From Branchiostoma belcheri (Eukaryota; Chordata; Leptocardii; Amphioxiformes; Branchiostomatidae): DNA of 64,000 nt. The stretch covers positions 79,945 through 143,944 of the forward strand of contig NW_017802935.1 in assembly GCF_001625305.1 (NCBI RefSeq). Reading direction: 5' to 3'. Of this stretch, positions 43,801 to 55,800 are shown piece by piece. The notes under the pieces were generated by a model. The model made no database searches and was not told the origin of the DNA. It saw only the letters and a program-made list of their open reading frames with translations. The stretch's first letter is position 1. Every line of letters begins with the position of its first letter. A program made the translations under genes and the position numbers.

Positions 43801-46800
43801 GTCAACATTTTGATGACTGTCTGCCATCTTAAACCAGTGCTAATATGACTGGTTTACTGTGCAGTGAAGCTATCATTACAATCATCATCATCATCATATT
43901 ACAATCATATTAGACCCTGATGAAGATGCTAGATGGTCATAACATCTGCTATACAAGTGGTTGTGAATAAAGAACTTTGCTATTCAATCATTCACCATCC
44001 TGATGAAATTATTCACGTATGAATAATATCAAGTTTTATATCAAGTTTTTTTTGGAAATTCATGCCCGAGGGCTAATTGCAGGAAGAGAAGAAACATTTG
44101 GTATAAGAACAGGTAATTAGTACATATAGAACTACTAAGAAACTACTAGACGTGAAAACTACTGGGTTTGACTTCTTTTTTGAAGACAGAGGAAGACAAA
44201 GGATCCCACTGAATAATGAGTAGTTTCTAAATGTTTGCTCAAGTATTTTAAATGTTGCACACTTTGTAATGAGAAAATTTGAGTTCCTTCTTTATAAAAC
44301 TGTAACTACACAAACCTACAACTACAGGTTAGTGAGGCTCCCACCGTCTACTGCCAGGCTGTGGCAGAGACCTACAGGAGGAGGCAGTTCTCTGAACAGT
44401 TTCTACAGGTAAGACTACTACTTTAGCTATTGCTGCTACTACTACTACCACTTCTACAGTTACAATAATACCACTATTACTACTACTGCTACTGCCAGGC
44501 CATGCCAGAGACCTTCAGATGTCTATAAAGATTTGATTTGATATATTGAAATTGCAACAGTGCAATATACGCAGAACAGAGGCAGCTGTTGCTGGTGTTG
44601 TGTCCCGCCATAGTGGGGAAAGTCGTGTAAAGTGCCTTTTCCAAGGGCACAAGATCGGTGGCATGTCAGGACTCGAACCCGGGACCTCTTGATTCCAAGT
44701 CGCACACGCTGCCGTTGCGCCACACGACCCCACCCCAAAGAATATAGTGATACATCTTGTAACGTTTGTCTCATGAGATCTGCTGGGAATGATTCAGCAA
44801 TTATTATTTCTGGGTGCGGAAGTATTGTTTAGGGTGGCTGAGCTGTGGGTTTGTGTATCTCTTGTCCAGACAGAATCGGTTGATAGCAACTGGGTTGGAG
44901 AAGATTGATTGACAGGTAGAATGACATCTATTAGGTCAAACGGTCCAGACACAGGAAATGGGGTGAACTAGAATCTGGCTGGCTCTAGAATTGATTAATC
45001 TTTATTTGCATGTTCATGACCATGGGGCTAAATGCATACATCAGAATGTGATGTTACATGTACATCGTACTGAGTAACATGATACATAGGATACAAGAAT
45101 CTGGCTTGCGAGAAATTTGTATTCAACATGGTAAAAATTAAGGAACCGAGCATTGTGTAGCTTCTAGAAGTCTGAAATCACTGATTTAATGTTTAATAGT
45201 TGTAAGACGAAGCAATAATTTTTGCTATATTTGTTATACAGTTACTGTAGCAAAACTGCCTTCATCTCTCTTTTTTCCTCCCCCTCCTCCCAGTGGGCAG
45301 GGAACTTGTCACAAGACTTCACACAGATGAGGGAGGAGGAGGTCAACAGAAGAAAGGAGTTCAAAAACATCTTCAGTAGGTTCAACTCTTATAATAAATG
45401 TAGCCTCTACCAGGCTTCGAACATGGCTGGAAAGGGCAGAGAATGGTCAAATAGACATTTGACATTCAGCAGACCAAATCCCCTGGCTCTGCTTGGCCAA
45501 TTTCTACTCCAGTCGCTTTCTACACTTCTGAAACCTTGTAGAGGTTGTTACTCTTATCGGTTTTGGACTTGAACTGCACACAATAACATTGTAAAGCATA
45601 GAATCAGCAGTTATCCCTTTTAGGTTTCCTGATTAAGATATCTACATGCCTGTAATATTTTTCTTCTAGGAAAACATTTCTTAAAGATGATGTTCCCAGG
45701 AATGGAAGATTATCCACCAGGATTTGCGGTAAGGAGAGGCACTTTCTTTCTTATACTCATTGGTCCCCACCTAACTAGACAAAGGCCGCTTCAAGGTGTG
45801 ACATAAAGGCCACTCCAAGGTTACGTGTATGAACAAAAATGTAGCAGCGTCTCTTCTCCCTAAGTCAGGAACATCATGATTGAGACAAGCTCAACTCACT
45901 GAGAGTGAGGACTAACCGACCCAATAGGAGATGCATGGAAGATAATTAGAACTGAGATCAGTCTGTATACGTTTAGTTAACGTTTAGCACACTGAAGTAC
46001 ATGTAATCATTTGGCTCTCAAATCTCTAATTAGTTAAGGGTTTAGGCAGCAGGGAGAAGGCCAAGGAAGTTGCCGGATGAGAGGAATTGCTGTTAATGTA
46101 CATGTAGCATTTGATATTAAAAAATGTATGAAATAATCTTATTCCATAGTGACATAGCTGAAAGATGGCATTAAGCATGATGCCCACTATTTAATCTCCC
46201 TTCCTCTTGCAGACAAAACCTCCCGACTCCTTTGACAAAGACCTCCCCTTCATCACCCAAGAGGACGTGCAGATTCTACAGGACACGGTTCCTGAACTGT
46301 CCGAGTCTCTGAGGTTTGCGGCTCCATCAGTCATTATTCACTGTAAAATATTACCGGTAATGGTACTACTGTAATTCACTTTATGTTCACGATAGCAGAA
46401 GTTTGTGGTCTGAGAAAAACTCAGCTACAGAAGTTCTTAATAACACTGTACTCGCCATCATTATTTCCATGTTACATGTACTTGCAATGTACTTGCAGTT
46501 TAACAAATTATTGTGCATCAACCACCATAGGGGCAGGCACAAATTCCTGTGCGTCAACCGCCATCTCAGCAGTATTGTCAGTGTTCATTGAGACAGCTAT
46601 GTTGCCATTCATCATGCATAGAAAAATAAATATATTTTACCAACTCAGACGAACTTTCATGCTAATACATGTATTAACATTACCTCACTGCCCAGGGTAC
46701 CAACTCCAGAGGAACTACAGCAAATGTCCCAGCATTCCTCTCGCTTCATGCACTTCAGCCTGACCTCGCATGACCCGACCCCACTGCGGGGTCAGAAGTC

Positions 46801-49800
46801 ACAGGACAGCCAGGCCACGCTGGTAGGCCCCTCCAGGTCGTCCAGTGAGACCAGTGCCTGTCCACAGACCACGCCAACGTCAGAGTACAGCAGGTATGTA
46901 TTCCTTCAGCATAGCACACCAGATTTGCAGGCATGCTGTAGATTTGTTTCTACATGTATTTCCGTGGCACTAGCAACTTGTTCTAGCCTGCCTTAGTTTT
47001 ATTCCCCGTCATCTCAATTTTGTTTGATGCGCTTGACAATTGTAGGAGCGGTCTGGGAGCATGCTACCCTTGGAAAATTTTGAAATCTTGACCTTCTGAA
47101 ACACTGCATTTTGAGGGCCAAATTTTGCTGGTAGACTAAGCTTAGTTTAGCGACTTTCTATATCTTTACACGCCGATTCTTGTCTGTGTGAAAGATGATG
47201 GATTGATTGGGCAAAATTTTTGTCTGTCATGAGCTGCAAAATTCCGTCAAATGATGGAAAGACTGTCTAGAACACTGGGCACTTGCACCCCTTTCATAGC
47301 TTGCAGCTTGGTTAACGTTCTGTACCATTTCCAGGTCTCAGAGCCAAGACACCATTTCCAGCAAATCCTCCAGAAACGATGAGCTGGCCAGCGTTCCAGA
47401 GAAGGAGGAGGGGATGACAAGTCCTCCCGCTGTTGCACATATGGAATCTACACCTCAGGTATCCTTCAGTTCCTGGTTCAATTATTATGTTTATTTTTGC
47501 AGAAGGAAAACATTGTTTTTGCTGTTTCTTCTTCTTCTTCTCTCCAAACAAAAAAAGGTCAATGACCTGGGCCAGACGCCTGTCACCATGGTAACTGGTA
47601 CTGTAGCAGACAGTGTTGGCTTACATCATGTAGTAAGTGACAGTAGAGTTGGAGGGGCTGGTCACCATATGTTATATATGAATATGTATGAGTGAGAATG
47701 AATAGAGCAGTAGTTTGTGAGAGCTAGACCATGTGTAACGAAATGAATTTGGTTGTACCATTCTAGTTTGTATTGAAATAAACCATTCATTCATTTATTT
47801 ATCCAGGTAGCGGAAACTTCTCACGCCCCCCGCCCAGTGCCTCACCGCAGTGCCCCCCCCAGTAACGTGACGGTGCGCCGGATGCAGCAGCAGCAGGAGT
47901 CCGGGTCCTACTCTCCTGACAGCATCGACTCCCACAGCGTCGATCTGGAGTACGGCAGGTACACACATTTTTGTTTTTTTTCCATTCAACAATGATACAA
48001 ATGAAGACATTGTACATCACATTACAATGTAACAGGGGCCATTCCCACTCGCTTTCTTGGCTAGGGTGTGTGCTCCCTAGGACTTTTTTTACAGGGGTAT
48101 TTCATCCCCACTGGATTTCTGTGCTAGGGTTTACTCCCTAGGACTTCTGTACAGGGGTGTCTTCCTTCAGGTTCTATATATGCAGGGTTTTTCTTCCCTC
48201 AGTGAATCATAAATACTAAAACATATTGCCATGGACATATTCAGGATCACAATTTTTTTTGCAAGATTTTTACACAAGGTACACACATTGTACAAAGTGT
48301 GATGATTTTGTATATGATATGGGTTTAGATCCAGACTTTTAAGTGTGCATTTGCAGAAAGTACACGTACATTGCAGAACAAAGTTTTGACATTTCGGAAT
48401 ATTACAGAACACTGAAAAAAAATATGTCAGTTTCAGTTTATTTATTTCACCAGCAATAACACTCAGGTACATAACAACCTGCTTTTCAGGCAATACAAAC
48501 GGTTAACAAACTATGCAATATTACGATAATCATATCACATACAAACCAGAATGACATAACAACAAAAAACTCACACAATTTCTACCCCTGCAGCCCCACC
48601 AAGAGGCCGACAGTCGTGAGCGACAGTTTTGTGTCGGTGAACGAGAGCCCGGATGAGTTCATGTCTGCGACGGACGTGTGGCAGTTCCAGGAGGGGGGGT
48701 ACAAGAGCCCGTCCAGCTCTGTCGGGACACCGCTCGAGTCCGTAGAGTCCTCCGTCGTGGAAACTGTGGGGAACACACTGGTGGTCAAGACAGAGGGGGC
48801 AAAGGTATGCAATTATATGGTTCTTATTTACTTAAAGTTAAAGGTTAAAGTTAAAGATTAGTAGTTTTTACTAGTAATTTCTTAGTAGTTATCAGTAGTT
48901 CTACATGTATTAATTGTCTGTTTTTATACCAAATGTTCCTTCTGTTCATGCAATTGAGCCTTGGGCATGAATAAAACTTTAACTTATGTATTTAGTCAGT
49001 GTTATAGATTGTTTTTCTTCTGTCTTCCAGTGAGACCCACTGTAGGTTTCTTTCATTTCCGTGACACTAGCACCTCTTTCATAGTTGTTCATACAGAATC
49101 TTGCAGCTTGATTCTGTACCCTTTCCAGTTTGTCTTTGTCTTTCTTTGTATATGGATCCCATACTGTTGTGGCATATTCTAGGTTCGGTCTTACAAGTGA
49201 TGTGTATGCAAGTGAGTGTCTACTACTACACTACATGACAAGGATATTAAACATCCTATTCCACAGGTGAAGTCCCTTCGCAGCTGCCCAGTTGCAGCAG
49301 AGCCTCCAGGAGATAGAGTTTGAAATGTCCCTGAGGAAGCACGTTGGCAGAACGTACTGCGCCTGTGCAAACCCCCCATTTTTCACGATTTCTGGTGGAT
49401 TTTTGGTCACTGTTTCATCAGAATTTTGGCCTGCTGCAGGCGATATTTTTTCTAACATAACTTTTGGAAACTACAGTCGGAGTGTTAACCTTATATATGC
49501 AAATACGACCTTATAATAAGTTATATGAGACATTCTGCTGAAGTGCTGTGCATTACGGGTTTCGCGCAGGTGCAGTATGTTCTGCTGACGTGGTCCCTGA
49601 GGAAGAGGTGTGCCAAGATGTCATGACTTTGACAAGAATATTATACATTCTATCTGTTCCAAAGGTGAAGTCCCCTTCCCAGACCCATGCTGCCCAGCTG
49701 CAGCGGAGCCTACAGGAGCGGAAGTCGACCATCGACGTGCTGGAGGGCCAGCTGGCGTCCGCGCGGAGAGAGCTCGCCAAGTCGGAGGAGAAGTGCAGAA

Positions 49801-52800
49801 AACTGCACGAGCTGCACAACAAGATCCAGCTGCAGCTGAAGCTGGGCCTGGTGGACATCCGGCAGCAGGTATTTATAAACACGAACTAATCGATATAGGA
49901 AAAGTCCTATACCTTACATTGTAACACTTCTCAACAAGAAACCTACCATCACTAGGAATTCTGGCACAAATATGTTGTAAAAGCACAAAGTGTTAGAAGG
50001 GAGGGAATTATTTGTGTTTGCCGACAATGGTTTGTTTCGAATAATTTCATGTTTGTCAAATATTATTTTGATGGTGTTTTATTTTTCTCATCATGACTGA
50101 TGGATTTAGTTATTTTAAGGATCGAAAACTCAGTAATAAGTTAAGAACTGTATTAATAATATGTATTTTTTATTGTATTTACCTATTAATGTGTCAAAGA
50201 AAAATTTTATCCATATAATCCTTTTAGATATCTGTAATTAGCTGTGTATTAGTGTTTGTTTTCCTGTTTGTATTTCCATTTCAATTCAGTGCACAGGTCA
50301 TAGCGCGCACTGCGAGGCTGTAAATTTTTTTTTCGTGAGAAATAAACCAATCACTACATGTACTACAGGTGCAGGACAACCGGAAGGAGGTGTCGTCCCA
50401 CGTCGCCGCAGTTACAAAGCAGGTGTTCGAGGCAGTTGCAGGCCTGGAGAAGTCGGTCGCCAGTGAGCAGGAGTCGGCGGTCCGGGGCGCCGTCGGAAAA
50501 GCGAACGAGGAAAAGCAGGCGTTGGCCGCGGAACTCGAGGCAAAGCTCCAATCCGAGGTAAGTAAGTGCACAAAGATCAACCAAGAAGTCGAAGCTCTAC
50601 AAAAACAACTGGAGGACAGGAAGACAGAAGAGCAAAACACGGCCCAAGAGTGGCAAAAGAAGTTAGCCGACATGAAAGCAGAGTTCGAAACGTCGCAAAA
50701 AGCGCTTCAGGGTCGCCTCAAAGAGGAGCACAAGGCAAAAATCAATGACATGAAAGAGACGCTGGCACAGAAGGAGCAGTTCGTTCTGGAGCTCCAGAGG
50801 GAAAAGGAAGTCATGATGGAGGACATTGCCGAGAGGTTTAACTCGGAGAAGGGTGAAGTCGTCATGACGTTGAGAAAAGAATACGAGGAGGCCAAGAAAC
50901 AAGCCGTGACGGAACTCCAGGAGAAGCTGAAAGTCGACCACGGGAAGGCGCTGGCTGCTCTGAAGGACGAACACGACACTCACCTGAAGTCTGCCTGCGA
51001 GACGATACAACACGCCATGGACCAGGAGAAGGGTCGACTGGAGAAACAGATCAAGGAACTGGCGGACGAAGTGGAGAGCCTGAAGGCAGAGAGGGACGGG
51101 GAGATAGAGAGAGTGAGAGAGAGTATGTCGGAGGACAGAAAGACCGAAGTGGACATGCTGATCTCGCAGCTAGAGATTCACAAGGAGAAGTGCGAAGAGG
51201 CGTTACAAGAAATCGAAGCTAAGGAAAAGGAAATTACAAAAATGAAGGAGGACTTCAAGACTGAGAAAGAAGAGGCAATCAAAGCAGCAGTAGATTTGGA
51301 AAGAGAGAAGTCTCAATCTGAGATTCAGAAGCTAAAGGACAGACAGGAAGAAGAATTAAGAGACAGGGAGAATTTCGTACAGACCATGAAAAAGTCTTTC
51401 GAGATGGAAAAGAAGGAAGTGGAACAGGAGGTTTCGATGGAAAGATCGCGATCACAAGAGACAGTGGAAGGGTTGAAAACTCGTCACGAACAGGAACTTA
51501 AGGAGAAACAGCACGCTATTGCGAAGTTGGAGAAACACTTTCAGGAGCAAAAGGAGGAACTGCAGAAATCAGTTTCCGAGGACCAGCAGAAGTTTGAAGG
51601 GGAGATGGAAAAACTACGGGCAGAACTAGAAAGACAACTCGAAGAGAAGGACCAAGAGCTAAAATCACTGAGAGACACACTAGAGCAAGAGAAGGCTGAA
51701 CTTATAGAAAAGGCTGTCAGCGAGGAGAAACAGAAGCGTGAATCTATTGTTGCAGAATTGCAGGATAACTTTGACAAACAGTCGAAGGAAACGGAAGATA
51801 AACTTGCTGCTCTACAGAGCAGGCTTCGGGAAACAGAAGAAGGCGCAAAACAGACCCTCGAGGGAGAAATTACAGCCATCAAAGAACAGCAGGAAAATGC
51901 CATCACTGAGATTAAGGCCAGTCTTACACAACAGATTAGTAGCCAAGAATCCGAAATCACACATTTGAAGCAGCAACTTGAAGACTTGAAAAAGGAGAAA
52001 GACGATGAAGCCAATTCCTTAGCTGGACTGAAAACTGATCTTGAAAGACAACTTGAAGAAAAGGAAACTGTGATCTCAAAGATGCAAACCCAGCAGGATA
52101 GTCTTGTGGCAGAGGCCGTTGAAACTGAGAGACAGAAGGTTACAGAAGAGATGAACAGACTGAGAGAAGAGAAAATGGAGGAGAGCAGAATTTTCGAAAT
52201 GCAGATAGAAAAGCTGAAAGAGTCGTTTGAGCTTCAGAAAGCTGCAGCGGTGAAAGAAGCACTGGGAGGAGTCAGACAGGAGACTGGTGCTGCTGGGAAC
52301 ACTGGGGATGCAGTTACCATGGTGATGGAAGAGGAGAGGAAGAAACATGAACAAGAGCTCGACAGTCTGAGAAAGGTATGGATTATTTGAGGACAAGAGC
52401 TTTTTAGATTCTACACAAAAGTGGGATGATTTTCTATCCATTTTGCTAATTGTGTTTTACAAATACATATGGAAGAGTTGTTAAGTAGTACCTTCAGCAC
52501 CAAGGACAGACATCACCTAAATCCATTCACAGCTTGCTGACATCCTAAGATGAACTAACAGATCTAGTTGACAACGCATCTTCTGTGTTTCCAAAGAAGT
52601 TAACAATCATGCTCCTGCGTAACCTGGCCTTTGGAACAACTTGCATGCTAAAACAAGTGCTTTCATTGCGAGACCATATATTTTAGCACTCACAGTTAAA
52701 AATTATTAAATGTAGCAGGTTGATTTTGAGACCAGAAAAAAATATGGTCTTAAAGAAATTGGAGTAACGTTCATCAATGCAGTGAGACATTTAGAACTGT

Positions 52801-55800
52801 TTTTTGTTTTGCACCTCGCAGAGTCTTGAAAGCCAGATGTCTAGACTGAAGGCCAGCATGCAGCCAGTGGGTTTTCACATCAGATTCTGATATTTCAGGG
52901 ACCGTCTGTCACCTTCTTCAGGACACTAATGGCTGGTTCTGATACATACTGCAGCTAGGTATTGCTGCTGCAATATTACAAATGCGGTCCCAAATGTAGC
53001 ATGTTGTCTCATATTGATGATTATGTTACCTTTCAGCAACAGCAACACCCAACTGCAGTAAGAATTTGAACTAGCCATTGTTGCCCTGAAGAAGATGAAC
53101 AAGATGGTCACCGAAATGTGATAAAAAACCTTCCTACCGGTATACAGTATCTTGCCAACCTGATAAAATCATTCACAGATGATTACTATTCTTCACCCCA
53201 CAGAGTCTGGAGAGCCAGATGTCCAGCCTGAAGGCCAGTATGCAGGCGGAGCGGCAGGTGGCCTTTAACGAGGCAGTGAGTAAAGTGGTGGCTGAGAAGG
53301 ATGGGGAGATAGAAGCCCTGAGGCAGAACCACCACAAACTCATGGAGGACTGGGGCACAGATAAGGGTGAGACGGCTTGTGTGTTACGCTTCATTATATT
53401 CTGGGTACGTATGGAAGTATTGTTTTGGGTGGCTGAGAAGGACGGGGAGATAGAAGCCCTGAGACAGAACCACCACAAAGTCATGGAGGACTGGGGAACT
53501 GATAAGGGTGAGACGGCTTGTGTGTTACGCTTCATTATATTCTGGGTACGTGTGGAAGTATTGTTTTGGGTGGCTGAGAAGGACAGGGAGATCGAAGCCC
53601 TGAGACAGAACCACCACAAACTCATGGAGGACTGGGGAACTGATAAGGGTGAGACGGCTTGTGTGTTACGCTTCATTATATTCTGGGTACGTACGGAAAT
53701 ATTGTTTTGAGTGGCTGAGAAGGACAGGGCAACCAGTGCACCCAAATATTTTCTTGGGTTTTGTATGTTTAGAATAAAAAAAGATGTTAAATGTATTAGT
53801 ATACAGCATATTCTTAGTTCAAGTGTCAGAAAATTGATAAAATTATTGTTGTAGTACTTTTCTTTAGAAATGAAACATAGTAGTTTTTGCTGACATTATA
53901 CTAATTTCATTTTATATGGTGCACCCAAAATATTTTTTGAGCACCCAATTTTTTAGGTTGGGTGCACCAGTGTTGGCAGAGTTCCCAAAAATGAATTTCG
54001 AGCCCTGCTTGTACATATACATTGAAGTAAAGTGAAGTGAAGAAAGATGGGGTGATCCCTGTTTGTGGTGCTGATTTCTGTGCTGTTGTTACAGAGGTCT
54101 TATTGGTAGTTCTGGAAATGGCAATGGTTCTTTGGAATTAGAGGTGCTTGACCACAAGCTCTCGGGGACAGGCCCAATCCCCCCACATAGCATGGTATCC
54201 AGTCTCTCGTGGTTGGGGCAGCCTTTCTTTGGGGCTCTAATAGTTTTCCTCCTCCGGCTCAACAGACCTCCTGGTAGCGGTGTTGTGCCTGTGACAGAGT
54301 TTGGCACGCCGTTGTCAAAAACCCACCTGGGAACCTAGCTGAGATGGGCGGGGAAGAGCTTCAGCAGCCCTGAAGAAAATCTGCCCTAACCGCGATAGAC
54401 TGGTTACCAGGTTACCCCTGACAGTAAGAGATTGTGTAACACAGGCTCATATCTGTGCTGTTGTTACAGAGGCCCTGGAGACTGCCCAGTCAGCCATCGC
54501 TGCTGCCGTGGACGAAAGAGAGAGGGCGCTGCGACTTGCTCAGTGGAGGGAGGAAGAACTCAGGTATTTTGAGATTTTTGCTGTATGAATTATTGAATGT
54601 ATTGTGTGAATTTATGTATTGTCTGAACCATTGTGACCTTCTTTTGTCATCCTGAAATGAGGGGAGCATGATGCTTTTTCAAGTAGCTACTAGTGCAACA
54701 TTTAAATACATTAAATGCTACATGTATGGGTACCAATTCAAGTGGCCACATTTCATGATGGTTTTGTCACTTCTGTGTAGATCTTGTTATGTTAACAAGC
54801 TGTTTGGTAAGGAGCCTAGGCAATCAAAATGCATCCAAAGCTGTAGGTTCTATTCTTGCCATAGTTGAAGGTATACAACCCAGATGCTAGGCTGTTGATA
54901 GGGCCTACACAGGCCAGCTCCTCGGCTCCAGGGCCAACATGCCCCCAAGGAAATTTTACCACAGACACACCCCTCAGTTAGTTAGAAAGTTAGTCTGGCA
55001 TCCAGGCTACTGTAGACGGCATCACGAATCAAAATTATTAATCTGTAAACTTTTAACTGGCCAGTCACAAAAACCTCCAACAGCCATTAAAATTCATCCT
55101 GTGTATTTGATTTGATTTATTGAAATTGCAACAGTGCAATACACATGGAACAGAGGCAGCTGTTGTGGTGTTGTGTCCCGCACATAGAAACGAATACTGG
55201 ACAGACAATAGTCATTTTCACTTGAGTCTAGTGGGGAAAGTCATGTAAAGTGCCTTTCCCAAGGGCATAAGATCGGTGGCATGTCAGAACTCGAAGCCGG
55301 GACCTCTCGATTCCGAGTTGCACACGAAGTTGATAGATGATAACTTTATGAACTTCATGTCTTTTCTGTGTTCCCCAGAGCACTTCAGGCAGACTTGGAT
55401 GATGCAAACAAGAAGCTCGAGGAGAGACCGTCGGGGGTTTCTCACGAGAGAACGCCGTCCATCGAGCAGGCCATGGAGGCAGGGGATGTGGAGGGAGCTA
55501 CTGGCATGACTGTGTCTACCATGTCTGCTATAACCACTATCAGGTAGTTACTTATGGTTTTTGTCTTCTTGTCCTTCGCCATGGTTAGTAACATGGATGG
55601 TGCATGGCGATCACAAGACCCCCGCCTACCCACGTCCCCTGCACTTCAAGCCCCAATCTCCAGTTTGGATTACATTATGTAGCAAGTGGCAGGGTACAGT
55701 TGAAGGGGCTGGTAACTGAAAACATACTGTTTTTGCTCTGTTTCTTCTTCTTCTTCAAAGACTGATGTCAGTGACCTGGACCAGATGGCTCTCACCATGG

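Noticed and set aside
51541-52014. 157-codon antisense frame in the coiled-coil exon
   Set aside because: Ser-rich shadow of the Glu/Lys-rich RB1CC1 frame.
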